Source: JBDHTS01 sp044221445 (GTDB taxonomy: Bacteria; Pseudomonadota; Alphaproteobacteria; Micavibrionales; Micavibrionaceae). Taken from it: a stretch of DNA of 64,000 bases. The stretch is from NCBI GenBank assembly GCA_044221445.1, contig JBGAPF010000010.1, forward strand, positions 4,457 to 68,456, written 5' to 3'. The position numbers and the translations under genes were made by a program. This document shows positions 42,825 to 51,383 of the stretch, piece after piece (the first letter of the stretch is position 1; every line of letters begins with the position of its first letter). The notes below the pieces were generated by a model. It searched no databases. It saw nothing but the letters and a program-made list of their open reading frames with translations, and was not told the origin of the DNA.

Positions 42825-43727
42825 ATGATGGACACCGTTCCCCATACGGATATCAGGCAGGAAGGATGGATCGTCCGAATCCTGCCCCCGGCGGCCAGGC
42901 CTTATGCCCTGCTGATGCGGCTTGATCGTCCGGTCGGGACGTGGCTGCTGCTGCTGCCCGGCCTGTGGGCAATCGCACTGGCGGGCGGACTGCGCGACTG
43001 GAAGCTGATGCTGCTGTTCGGGGCGGGAGCGGTCGTCATGCGCGGGGCCGGATGCGTGATCAACGATTTATGGGACCGCGACCTCGACCGCCAGGTGGCG
43101 CGCACGGCCAGCCGCCCGCTCGCCTCCGGCGCGGTGACGCCACGACAGGCTTTTATGCTGCTGGCCGCCCTGATGGCGCTCGGCCTGACAATCCTTCTGC
43201 AGTTGCCGAAAGATGCCGTCATCCTCGGCGTTTTAAGCATCCCTCTGATCGCCGCCTATCCTTTGATGAAGCGCATCACCTGGTGGCCGCAGGCCTTTCT
43301 GGGCCTCACCTTCAATTTCGGCGCGCTGGTGGGATGGGCCGCCGCGACCGGCACGCTGGCCCCGCCTGCCCTCGCCCTTTACGCCGCCGGATTTTTCTGG
43401 ACTCTCGGCTATGATACGATTTACGCCCACCAGGATATCGGAGACGACGCCAGCGCCGGAATCAAATCCAGCGCGCGGTATCTGGGAAATCGCAGCAAGC
43501 GGGCGGTTTCCCTTTTTTATGCCTTGTCCTGGAGTTTGCTGGTGCTTGCGTTCTGGCTGGCTGGGGCCGGCATGATGGCTCTTTTTATCCTGGGGCTTTC
43601 CCTGCCGCATATGGTCTGGCAGGTCAAAACATGGCGTCAGGAAGATCCGGCCAGCGCCCTGGCGGTCTTCAAAAGCAACCGGGATTTCGGGATCATAGTT
43701 TTAAGCGCGGCGTTATTTTTTATATAA
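42825..43727 (+). CDS. ubiA: 4-hydroxybenzoate octaprenyltransferase
   Basis: 300 aa, membrane prenyltransferase. First Asp motif NDLWDRDLDRQVARTASRPL, second DTIYAHQDIGDDASAGIKSS. Early step of ubiquinone synthesis, feeding quinone to the respiratory chain encoded next door. Ends 8 bp before a bidirectional terminator. Confidence 0.96.
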   Translation: MMDTVPHTDIRQEGWIVRILPPAARPYALLMRLDRPVGTWLLLLPGLWAIALAGGLRDWKLMLLFGAGAVVMRGAGCVINDLWDRDLDRQVARTASRPLASGAVTPRQAFMLLAALMALGLTILLQLPKDAVILGVLSIPLIAAYPLMKRITWWPQAFLGLTFNFGALVGWAAATGTLAPPALALYAAGFFWTLGYDTIYAHQDIGDDASAGIKSSARYLGNRSKRAVSLFYALSWSLLVLAFWLAGAGMMALFILGLSLPHMVWQVKTWRQEDPASALAVFKSNRDFGIIVLSAALFFI

Positions 43728-43734
43728 ATATTCG

Positions 43735-43767
43735 AGGCCCGCCATTTTGAAAAATGACGGGCCTTTG
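43735..43767 (+). terminator. Terminator hairpin between ubiA and rne
   Basis: AGGCCCG...CATTTT (43735-43748) pairs with AAAATG...CGGGCCT (43751-43764) with one mismatch and a small loop, followed by TTTGATT. It ends ubiA and may also stop rne transcription converging from the other side. Confidence 0.75.
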
Positions 43768-43771
43768 ATTC

Positions 43772-46510
43772 TTATTCCGTCAGCCGGTTCCACCAGCCTT
43801 TTTTCTTCGATACGGGCACTTCGTTGATGCGTTCGTAATCGCGCGGGGCGGCCGGAGCGTCGTTGGACGCCTGGGCGGCCTCGCGATAGACGGGGGCCGG
43901 GGGCTGGGGCGACGCCTCGTAAACCGGGGCGGGTGGCGCCTCGTTCCATTGCGGCTGCGAAGCCGGCGGCGCGTTTCCAACGCCGTCCATCGCTGCCTGT
44001 TCCTGATCTTCCCCGCGTGGCGGGCGGTCGCCGGGGCCACGACGATAACGGCCCCGTCCGCCACGGCTGCGGGTGCGGGTGGGGCGGTCGCCTTCCGGAC
44101 GCTCGCCGCCTTCGCCGATATCCGGCTGCGGCATGTCGGCATTCATAAACGGCTGAGGGCCGTCGCTATCGACAGGTACAAAAGGCTGCGCCTCGCCGGG
44201 GGCGAACTCACGGGGGCGGCTCTGGAAGTCGCGTCCGCCACGGCGGCGGCCTCCGCGGCGTCCGCGTCTCGGGCGGCGTTCAAGGCCGTCCTCTCCACGG
44301 ACAGGCTGGCGATGGCCATCGGCCTGGGGCTGCGTGTCGTTATTTTCTTCGGCGTTTTCCGCGTCATCCGCGTCGGTGTCGTCATCTTCAGCCGAATCGT
44401 CCGCCGTATCGTAATCGACATTGTTTTCCCGGACCGGTTTGGGAAGCGGGCCTTCGCCCTTGACGGTCTCGATCCGGTAGCTGCCGGTATCGACCGTCTC
44501 GTCGGCCTGGACCAGGATGCGGAAACCGTAGCGGCGCTCCAGGTCGTTCAGCATCTCGCGCTTGTTGTTGAAGATGTAAAAGGCGACGTCGCTGCGCACG
44601 TTGAGGATGACTTCCGCCGCGCGGTTGCGCGCGCCTTCTTCCTCGATGGCGCGCAAAGCGAAGATCGCTGCCGAGTCGACGGTGCGGATGTTGCCCATGC
44701 CGCGGCAGTGCGGGCATTTCTCGAACTGCGCCTCGGTCAGGCTGGGATTCAGGCGCTGGCGCGAGAGTTCCAGCAGGCCGAAAGACGAAATGCGCCCGAT
44801 CTGGATGCGGGCACGGTCGGTGGACAGCGCCTGTTTCAGGCGTTCCTCGACCCGGCGGTTGTTGCGCCTGTCTTCCATGTCAATAAAGTCGATAACGACG
44901 AGGCCGCCCAGATCGCGCAACCGCAGCTGGCGCGCCACTTCCTCGGCGGCTTCGAGATTGGTTTTGAGCGCCGTCTCCTCAATGTGCCGTTCCTTGGTGG
45001 CGCGGCCCGAGTTGACGTCGATCGAGACAAGAGCCTCGGTCGGATTGATGACGAGATATCCGCCGGAACGCAATGTCACCGCCGGTTCGCCCATTTCCTT
45101 GATCTGGGCCTCGATCTGGTAACGGTTGAACAGGGGGACCTGGTCGTCTTTATACTGCTTCACGCGCTTGGCGTGTGACGGGATCATCATCTTCATGAAA
45201 TCCCGGGCGAATTTGTAGCCGTCGTCGCCGGAGACAAGCACGTCTTCGATCTCGCTGGTATAGATGTCGCGGATCGAACGGCGGACCAGGTTGCCTTCCT
45301 CGTGGATGGCGGCAGGTGCGGTCGATTTCAGGGTGTTGTCGCGGATTTCGTCCCACAGGCGCATCAAGTAATCGAGGTCGCGCTTGATTTCCGGCTTGGT
45401 GCGGGAAATGCCCGCCGTGCGCATGATCACCGACATGCCTTCCGGCACCTGAAGTTCGGCGAGGAGTTCGCGCATCCGGCGGCGTTCGGAGAAGTCGGCG
45501 ATCTTGCGGCTGACGCCGCCGCCCCGCGGAGAATTCGGCATCAGGACGCAGTAGCGGCCCGGCAGGGACAGGTAGCTCGTGACCGCGGCGCCCTTGTTGC
45601 CCCGTTCTTCCTTAGAAACCTGGATCAGCATGATCTGGCCGCGCTTGACGACTTCCTGGATTTTGTAATGGCGGCGGCTCAAGGGCCGGGCGTGGTGGTC
45701 GCTTTCGATCCCGTCCCCGCCGACCAGTTCGACGCGCTGGGCATTGGCGGCCATTGACCGCCCGCCGCGTTCGCGGCCCCGTCCGCGCCCCCTGCCACGG
45801 TCGCGCCCGCGTCCGCGGTTGCGGCCATTGGACCGCTCGCCTTCATTGCCGCCTTCTGCAGCCGGCTGGGCATCGTCGCCTTCTTCCGGCGCCATGCCGT
45901 CGGCGGTATTGTCGGCGTCGGCTCCTTCATTAAAATCATGCTCTTCGTGGGAATCTGCGTCTTCCGGGGATGTTTCTTCATGCTGGTGGCCGTGAAAGGC
46001 TGCCGCCTGTTCAGGCTGGATATCATTCGATTCGCTGGCCGGTTCCGGCTCTTCGGCAGGCTGAGCCCGTCCGCTTTCGAAGCCGGCGCCGCCGATTTCC
46101 TCGATCTCGCCACCTTCATCATGGTCGTGATCGTGGTCATGGGACTCGTCGCCGGAGGAGGTCGCGCCGCCATGCTCGGCTGCACGGTCTTCTTCTTCCT
46201 CCGCGCGGCGGCGGGCCTCCATTTCGGCCTGCTGCTCGGCGATCAGCGCCTCGCGATCGGCGATGGGAATGCGATAGTAATCTGGATGAATCTCGGAAAA
46301 CGGCAGGAAGCCGTGGCGGTTGCCGCCGAAATTGACGAAAGCGGCCTGCAGCGAGGGTTCGACCCGCGTTACCTTGGCAAGGAAGATGCTGCCTTTCAGC
46401 TGTTTCCTTACTTTGCTTTCATAGTCGAATTCGATCAGGCGGTTTCCATCGACGACTGCGACCCGCGTTTCTTCGGCGTGGGTTGCATCGATCAACATTC
46501 TTTTGGTCAT
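43772..46510 (-). CDS. rne: Ribonuclease E/G with large S1-domain insertion
   Basis: 912 aa from ATG 46510 (MTKRMLIDATHAEETRVAVV). S1 domain split by a roughly 200-residue insert (about 75-285) with acidic and His-rich runs (HDHDHDHDEGG) and an Arg/Gly block (GRGRDRGRGRGRGRERGG). The catalytic part has YLVINPTEALVSIDVNSGRA, DLGGLVVIDFIDMEDRRNNR (metal Asp) and the Zn-link CPHCRGMG. The C-terminal tail is disordered and Arg/Pro-rich, the usual degradosome scaffold. Central mRNA decay and rRNA processing enzyme. Confidence 0.95.
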   Translation of the reverse strand: MTKRMLIDATHAEETRVAVVDGNRLIEFDYESKVRKQLKGSIFLAKVTRVEPSLQAAFVNFGGNRHGFLPFSEIHPDYYRIPIADREALIAEQQAEMEARRRAEEEEDRAAEHGGATSSGDESHDHDHDHDEGGEIEEIGGAGFESGRAQPAEEPEPASESNDIQPEQAAAFHGHQHEETSPEDADSHEEHDFNEGADADNTADGMAPEEGDDAQPAAEGGNEGERSNGRNRGRGRDRGRGRGRGRERGGRSMAANAQRVELVGGDGIESDHHARPLSRRHYKIQEVVKRGQIMLIQVSKEERGNKGAAVTSYLSLPGRYCVLMPNSPRGGGVSRKIADFSERRRMRELLAELQVPEGMSVIMRTAGISRTKPEIKRDLDYLMRLWDEIRDNTLKSTAPAAIHEEGNLVRRSIRDIYTSEIEDVLVSGDDGYKFARDFMKMMIPSHAKRVKQYKDDQVPLFNRYQIEAQIKEMGEPAVTLRSGGYLVINPTEALVSIDVNSGRATKERHIEETALKTNLEAAEEVARQLRLRDLGGLVVIDFIDMEDRRNNRRVEERLKQALSTDRARIQIGRISSFGLLELSRQRLNPSLTEAQFEKCPHCRGMGNIRTVDSAAIFALRAIEEEGARNRAAEVILNVRSDVAFYIFNNKREMLNDLERRYGFRILVQADETVDTGSYRIETVKGEGPLPKPVRENNVDYDTADDSAEDDDTDADDAENAEENNDTQPQADGHRQPVRGEDGLERRPRRGRRGGRRRGGRDFQSRPREFAPGEAQPFVPVDSDGPQPFMNADMPQPDIGEGGERPEGDRPTRTRSRGGRGRYRRGPGDRPPRGEDQEQAAMDGVGNAPPASQPQWNEAPPAPVYEASPQPPAPVYREAAQASNDAPAAPRDYERINEVPVSKKKGWWNRLTE

Positions 46511-46843
46511 GTCATAACTCCCGACGTGCCGCAGCCTGCCCCTTCCGGCCTGCGACAAGGCTGGAAAACGGCGCAAGACACGTCATCTCTTGCGGTTAAT
46601 ACTGATGTGAGGTCCCGGCCCGGTGGGTCTGTCAAAGACACCGATCGATTTGTCCGCCCGGCGCAATGTCAGCACGGGAAACAGGACCTTTCATCTTCCG
46701 GCGGGCTAGCGAAACCTGATACATATTAGAGCAACCGAAATGCTAAAGCCCGTCGGGTCGCATTTCAGACAATACAGTCTGCGACATCGGATAACAACTA
46801 AAAAATCCACCAGTGCGTTTCAGGCATATGACAACAAAATCCG
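46511..46843 (-). promoter_or_regulatory. Long 5' region of rne with stem-loops, no gene
   Basis: 333 bp between the rsmB stop and the rne ATG, no convincing ORF. On the minus strand it can form a CGCAAGA/TCTTGCG stem (46572-46578 with 46588-46594), an imperfect GC-rich hairpin close to the start codon, and a nested hairpin near 46770-46800. In E. coli the rne leader mediates autoregulation by RNase E; a similar role here is an inference. Confidence 0.4.
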
Positions 46844-48181
46844 TTACGCTGCCTTGCGCAGGCGCGCTATGTAGAACCCGTCCATGCCACCCAGAGCCGC
46901 CATATGGAAAGGAAAGACGCGCACATCGCCGTCAGGGGTGATCAGCGAATCCATGCCGCCGATTTCCCCGGCCAGGATCGGCATACGGGATACCGGAGCC
47001 CCGGTCGACAGAAGGTTTTCGATCTGGCGCTCGCCTTCATCCTTCTGCAGCGAACAGGTGCAATAGATCAGGATGCCGCCGGGCGCCAACATCCGCACCG
47101 CCTGGGCAAGAAGGCGGGCCTGCACTTCCATCAACCCCTGCATGTCCTGCGGTGTTTTCAGATGCAGGACATCCGGGTTGCGGCGGATGGTGCCGGTCGC
47201 CGTGCAGGGGGCATCGAGCAGGATGAAGGGTGCCGGCTCTTTCGGCATCCAGGACGCGGCATCGGCCGTCTCGACGATCACATTGTCCTGAAAACGGAGC
47301 CTGGCCATATTGGCTTCGAGACGCCGGAGCCTTTTACCCGACCGGTCGATCGCCGTTACCTGCGCACCCATCGCCGCCAGCTGCGCTGTCTTTCCGCCGG
47401 GGGCCGCACAGAGATCGAGGACAGGCCGCTCACGCACATTTCCGAACAGGGTGGATGGTAAAGCCGCCGCCGCATCCTGCACCCACCACATGCCGTCTTC
47501 GAAACCGGGGAGATCCTGGATCATGCCCCCGGACTGCCGCCGCAATGTGCCTGACGGAAGGATGGACGCTTGAAGCGTTTCGGCCCAGAAAGATTGGTCC
47601 GGACTGTTTCGTATCGCAATGTCCAATGGCGCTTCTGCTAGGCTTGCGACAGAGATCGCTTCTGAGGCCTCTAATCCGTAATCGTTCGCCCATTGCCCGC
47701 GAAGCCATGCCGGAACATTCAGAGACGCGGCGTCCTGGACATTCATCCATGCCCGGCCCTCACGGGTCGCATGGCGCAAAACCGCATTGATAAATCCGCC
47801 CTGACGGGCAAGAGAAACGGACTCGCCGAGGCGCACAGACGTATCGACGGCGGCATAGTCGGGAACGTCCATAAACAGAATCTGGGCGATGCCGATGCGA
47901 AGAAGATGATGCAGCAGGACAGGAGTTGGCGCATCCATACGTCCGCTTGCGCGGTACAATATGTCATCTATCTGGCCGAGACGACGGAGCGTCGTCGTGG
48001 CGAGCATCCGGGCAAAGGCGCGGTCCCGGGCTGGCAGAGACGCCATAGTCTGAAGCGCCTGGTCCCAGGCCAGATCAAAATTATGGCGGCGCGTCAGGAC
48101 ACTGTCCACCACCATCAGGGCGGCGTGACGGGCAGCGAGCATATCGGATAAGGCCTGGGTGGCGGGTGCCGGGCCGGTCAC
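46844..48181 (-). CDS. rsmB: 16S rRNA (cytosine967-C5)-methyltransferase RsmB
   Basis: 445 aa from GTG 48181, which overlaps the chorismate mutase stop (GTGA). N-terminal NusB-like domain (AALMVVDSVLTRRHNFDLAW...RDRAFARMLATTTLR) and C-terminal Rossmann fold with VLDLCAAPGGKTAQLAAMGA, LLDAPCTATGTIRRNPDV (PC catalytic Cys) and GILIYCTCSLQKDEGERQ (second Cys). Confidence 0.95.
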   Translation of the reverse strand: MTGPAPATQALSDMLAARHAALMVVDSVLTRRHNFDLAWDQALQTMASLPARDRAFARMLATTTLRRLGQIDDILYRASGRMDAPTPVLLHHLLRIGIAQILFMDVPDYAAVDTSVRLGESVSLARQGGFINAVLRHATREGRAWMNVQDAASLNVPAWLRGQWANDYGLEASEAISVASLAEAPLDIAIRNSPDQSFWAETLQASILPSGTLRRQSGGMIQDLPGFEDGMWWVQDAAAALPSTLFGNVRERPVLDLCAAPGGKTAQLAAMGAQVTAIDRSGKRLRRLEANMARLRFQDNVIVETADAASWMPKEPAPFILLDAPCTATGTIRRNPDVLHLKTPQDMQGLMEVQARLLAQAVRMLAPGGILIYCTCSLQKDEGERQIENLLSTGAPVSRMPILAGEIGGMDSLITPDGDVRVFPFHMAALGGMDGFYIARLRKAA

Positions 48182-48498
48182 GGGGCGGCACCTTTCCGGT
48201 TCCGGCGGGCGAGGCCGTCCATGATGCTTTGTTCAAGGCCGCAGCTATAGGCGATCAGCTCTTTGTAGATACGCCGCACCGTTTCGGGATCGATCCCTTT
48301 TGCCTTGGCCCGTTCCGCCGCGCGTTCCCGCACGGCATCGACCCTGTCCTGAAGCACGGCGGGAATACCTTCATGATATTTGACGTCCGCCACTTCACGA
48401 ATGACGGCGGCGCGTTCGACAAGCAGATCGACGATCCGGTCGTCGATCGCGTCGATACGGCTGCGGTACGGTTTCATAATTTCGGGGATGTCGCCCAT
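48178..48498 (-). CDS. Chorismate mutase (AroQ class)
   Basis: 106 aa from ATG 48498 (ATG 48477 possible). All-helical AroQ fold: RSRIDAIDDRIVDLLVERAA, VADVKYHEGIPAVLQDRVDA, VRRIYKELIAYSCGLEQSIM. It rearranges chorismate to prephenate, supplying the stand-alone PheA at 19.7 kb. Overlaps the rsmB start by 4 bp. Confidence 0.9.
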   Translation of the reverse strand: MGDIPEIMKPYRSRIDAIDDRIVDLLVERAAVIREVADVKYHEGIPAVLQDRVDAVRERAAERAKAKGIDPETVRRIYKELIAYSCGLEQSIMDGLARRNRKGAAP

Positions 48499-48555
48499 GC
48501 CCGGGAAACTACCATTGCAGGGCTTGCGAATAAACAAAAAACAGGCCGTCGCCCT

Positions 48556-48768
48556 TTAGTGCCTTTCTTCAGGCGGCGTGATCAGTTCATAGCTTGCCTG
48601 GACCTCCGCCCCCAGAAGGCTGGCCAGCCGTTGCAGAGTCGCCGCCCCGTTTTCGTCGATCCCAAGCCCTTGCTCGCGGCATAGAAAAAGGACAGCCTGG
48701 ATGTGACTTACATAATTGCGGCACCGCTCCAGAGCCAGTTTGCTGCATACAATGGCACTATCCTTCAT
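48556..48768 (-). CDS. 70-aa hypothetical protein, divergent from XRE regulator
   Basis: Starts MKDSAIVCSKLALERCRNYV; ATG 48768 has GGGGGAG at good spacing. Soluble, helical, with conserved-looking Leu/Cys pattern (QAVLFLCREQGLGIDENGAA, TLQRLASLLGAEVQASYELI). Could be a small regulatory partner. It shares the AT-rich promoter region with the regulator at 48899. Confidence 0.6.
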   Translation of the reverse strand: MKDSAIVCSKLALERCRNYVSHIQAVLFLCREQGLGIDENGAATLQRLASLLGAEVQASYELITPPEERH

Positions 48769-48795
48769 CGTGTCTCCCCCTTTTAATCTGTACAA

Positions 48796-48879
48796 AAATT
48801 CAATTATGTCGTAATTATAGTCAACACCGCATACGTCTGCAAACTAAATTTTACTAAAATTCAATTTTCTTTGAATTTT
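48796..48879. promoter_or_regulatory. AT-rich divergent operator region with AATTCAA repeats
   Basis: AAAATTCAA (48856-48864) and TTGAATTTT (48871-48879) form a perfect inverted repeat 20 bp before the XRE start; a further AAATTCAATT copy lies at about 48796-48804 next to the divergent gene. This is the layout of an autoregulated XRE operator. Confidence 0.5.
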
Positions 48880-48898
48880 ATTCAAAAACAGGAGTCGC

Positions 48899-49531
48899 AT
48901 GATCACACGAGAACAATGCAGGGCCGCCCGCGGCCTTCTGGGCTGGACGCAGCAGGACCTGGCCGATAATGCCGGAATGTCCAAAACCGCCGTAAACAAT
49001 TACGAGCGAGGGATGCATGACATCCGCGCCGACTCGCTGACGGCGATCCGCGATGCCTTTGAGCGGTTCGATATTGAGTTCGTCGGCGATTACGGCGTCC
49101 AGCAGCGCCGCGACACAGTGAAAATCCTGCGCGGCGAAGACGCCCTACCCCTGCTCTGGGACGACATCTTCGAGAGCCTAAAAGGTAAGGGCGGGGAAGT
49201 ACTGATCGCCAATCTCGACGAAAGGCGGTCGGAAGGCGACCATCCCGATCAGCTGGCCCAGCATCTAAAGCGCCTTAAGGCGCACGGCATAACGGAACGG
49301 CTGCTGGTCTGCGAGGGGGACACTTATTTCCTGCAGCCTGCATCTTGCTACCGCTGGTTGCCAAAAGAAGTATATGAAGCCAGCATGACCTCTTTTATAT
49401 ACAGCGATAAAATGGCGCTTCAGCTATGGCGCGAATCCATGATTATCCTTGTCCAGAGCCCTGCGGCCCATAATGCTGAAAAACAAAGGTTCGAGTTTCT
49501 GTGGCGATCATCACGCCCTGCGGTTGTATGA
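48899..49531 (+). CDS. XRE-family transcriptional regulator
   Basis: 210 aa. N-terminal helix-turn-helix (ITREQCRAARGLLGWTQQDL ADNAGMSKTAVNNYERG, residues about 1-40), then a domain resembling a ligand- or enzyme-like fold (GGEVLIANLDERRSEGDHPD, ITERLLVCEGDTYFLQPASC, WRESMIILVQSPAAHNAEK). AGGAG precedes ATG 48899. The C-terminal half looks like the phospholipase D-like/nucleic-acid-recognising domain seen on some XRE regulators. It probably binds the AATTCAA repeats upstream and may control its neighbours. Confidence 0.8.
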   Translation: MITREQCRAARGLLGWTQQDLADNAGMSKTAVNNYERGMHDIRADSLTAIRDAFERFDIEFVGDYGVQQRRDTVKILRGEDALPLLWDDIFESLKGKGGEVLIANLDERRSEGDHPDQLAQHLKRLKAHGITERLLVCEGDTYFLQPASCYRWLPKEVYEASMTSFIYSDKMALQLWRESMIILVQSPAAHNAEKQRFEFLWRSSRPAVV

Positions 49532-49572
49532 TTTCATCTAATTTTTGTTGTGCATACAACTTAAAGTCGCAT

Positions 49573-49593
49573 ATCCTTTTCTTTGTAAAGGAT
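49573..49593 (+). promoter_or_regulatory. Hairpin covering the ribosome binding site of the next gene
   Basis: ATCCTTT (49573-49579) pairs with AAAGGAT (49587-49593), enclosing the AAAGG Shine-Dalgarno sequence directly before ATG 49595. Loop of 7 nt. Suggests conditional translation, for example temperature- or factor-dependent. Confidence 0.4.
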
Positions 49594-49594
49594 T

Positions 49595-50581
49595 ATGCTT
49601 TTGGACAACGGGTATCTCTATGAAACATTCAATACGCTGCTGCGCAAGCCAGGCGTGGCACGTGACGATACATACCTGAACGCTCCGCTCTACTATATGC
49701 TGACCGGGCGCGGGAACGTGCGGATCCATGAGGGTTATGGCGCGGTGATGGCGGTCTGCCCCCATCCGCATCTGCGCGACCGCCTGCTTGTTTTTCCCGA
49801 AATCGGACCGGGGCGCGGACGGCTGGCGGCCAGTGTCCTGTCCGAGCTGAACGTTCCGGAGGGAGGTGTGCAGCTGGCGCGATTTGGCGATACGGACTTG
49901 GCAGCGCTGAAGGACGCCCTGTCGATGCGCAACAGCAACCGCATCGATACCGTGGCGAGGATCGAAGAATCCCACCTCGACTGGCGCTATCCCGTCCATC
50001 TGCTCGATACGGCGCTGGTTTCAGCCATGGACGGCAGCGCCTTTCTTAAAATCCGCAATAAGTGCCGCAAGGTCGAGAGCGACGTCGATATCCAGGACCT
50101 AAGCGCGCCGGGTGCCATGAAGGCGATGCGCGCCGCGCAGAAATACTGGGAAGGCAGCATGATGATGCGCGGTCACGACGCGGAAGATATTTCGGGTTAT
50201 TACGCCACGCTGTTCGCGATAGTGTCCGAGTGGCCGCACTTGTTTGGAGGTCTTGTGTTTCTGCAGGGCAGGCGTCCGGTCGGCTTCACTCTGTACGACA
50301 CGCCGTTCAACGGCACGGCCAACTTGCTGGCCAATTTAAGTGACGCTTCGGTCGCGGGCCTGGCCGACCACCAGGTCGTGTCCACCTGCCGCGCGCTTGC
50401 CGCCCGTGGAGTCGGCTCCCTGAATTTCGGCGGTTCGGAGACGGAATCGCTCGACCTGTTCAAACGCAAGTTCATGCCGCACAAGACCGTGACCATCTTC
50501 TCCGCCGAACCCCGCTACGCCGCCCAGCGCGACATGCATGTCCGGTCGGGCATGCTCCAAGCAAGCTTCGCGCCCGCCTGA
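49595..50581 (+). CDS. Acyltransferase-like protein (DUF2156 / GNAT superfamily)
   Basis: 328 aa. The C-terminal half resembles the DUF2156 domain shared with phosphatidylglycerol lysyltransferases: FLKIRNKCRKVESDVDIQDL, MKAMRAAQKYWEGSM, RPVGFTLYDTPFNGTANLLA, GVGSLNFGGSETESLDLFKR, KFMPHKTVTIFS. It would transfer an acyl or aminoacyl group; the substrate is not inferable. No membrane helices, unlike full MprF. It lies directly behind the XRE regulator. Confidence 0.65.
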   Translation: MLLDNGYLYETFNTLLRKPGVARDDTYLNAPLYYMLTGRGNVRIHEGYGAVMAVCPHPHLRDRLLVFPEIGPGRGRLAASVLSELNVPEGGVQLARFGDTDLAALKDALSMRNSNRIDTVARIEESHLDWRYPVHLLDTALVSAMDGSAFLKIRNKCRKVESDVDIQDLSAPGAMKAMRAAQKYWEGSMMMRGHDAEDISGYYATLFAIVSEWPHLFGGLVFLQGRRPVGFTLYDTPFNGTANLLANLSDASVAGLADHQVVSTCRALAARGVGSLNFGGSETESLDLFKRKFMPHKTVTIFSAEPRYAAQRDMHVRSGMLQASFAPA

Positions 50582-50606
50582 AATCGACCGCCGCCGCTTG
50601 CACCTC

Positions 50607-51383
50607 CTATGTGGCGGCGTTATCTTCGCCGTCATACAGCGTTGCGGCGTCTTCGGCGAACGGGACCACGGTCGGGACCGGCGCCTGGAGCGCCGCGCGC
50701 TGCCGGTCGCGATAGCGGTCGAGCAGATCTATATCGGCGACGGCAATGCCGCGGATCACGCACCAAGCGGCAACCGCCGCCAGGACGTGCCAGATGAAGT
50801 GCGTACCCGTCTTTATACCCGCTTCGCAGGCAGGCAGATCCAGGCTCAGGACCAGGAACCCGCCAGCCAGCCAGAACGCCGAAATCATCAGGTACAGCCC
50901 GGCATTGCTGCGCCTTGCGACCGCGGACCAGAGACCGGATCCGAGAAGAAGCGCCATCAGGGGAAGAAGCGGCAGGGCGTCGGGCGCGATCCACATCGAA
51001 TCGAGGCGCATGACGGCGCAGAGGAGCAGCAGGACCGGAACCGCGGGCAGGCACATCCAGAGCGGCCAGTAGAAAACGAAGCGCAGGACAAGGAAGACGA
51101 GCGTCGCGACGAGGGCCGCCGAGACGGCGATGTCCGCCTCCAGTATCAGGGCGTTCATGTCCGAATGCCACAGGACGCCGCAGGTGGCGATCAGGAACAG
51201 CAGGAAAGTGAGAATCCACCCGGCGCCGCGCGGCAGGTCGCGGCGCTGGCCGAACACCAGCCCGGCGACGAAGATCATCGCGACATGGCTGTAGACGTTC
51301 AGCGGCTGGTCCGGATGGTGCCAGAAGACATATTCGCAATAGTGCGGAAAGGCGGGGGCGATCAGCCCGGCCGGCAGCATCAT
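50607..51383 (-). CDS. CREST-superfamily membrane protein (ceramidase-like)
   Basis: 258 aa, about seven membrane helices. Motifs of the alkaline ceramidase / CREST family: HYCEY near the N-terminus, PLNVYSHVAMI, GVLWHSDMNALILEADIAVS (His and Asp that bind zinc) and GTHFIWHVLAAVAAW at the end. Predicted zinc-dependent amide hydrolase acting in the membrane. The ATG overlaps the xthA stop by 4 bp. Confidence 0.75.
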   Translation of the reverse strand: MMLPAGLIAPAFPHYCEYVFWHHPDQPLNVYSHVAMIFVAGLVFGQRRDLPRGAGWILTFLLFLIATCGVLWHSDMNALILEADIAVSAALVATLVFLVLRFVFYWPLWMCLPAVPVLLLLCAVMRLDSMWIAPDALPLLPLMALLLGSGLWSAVARRSNAGLYLMISAFWLAGGFLVLSLDLPACEAGIKTGTHFIWHVLAAVAAWCVIRGIAVADIDLLDRYRDRQRAALQAPVPTVVPFAEDAATLYDGEDNAAT

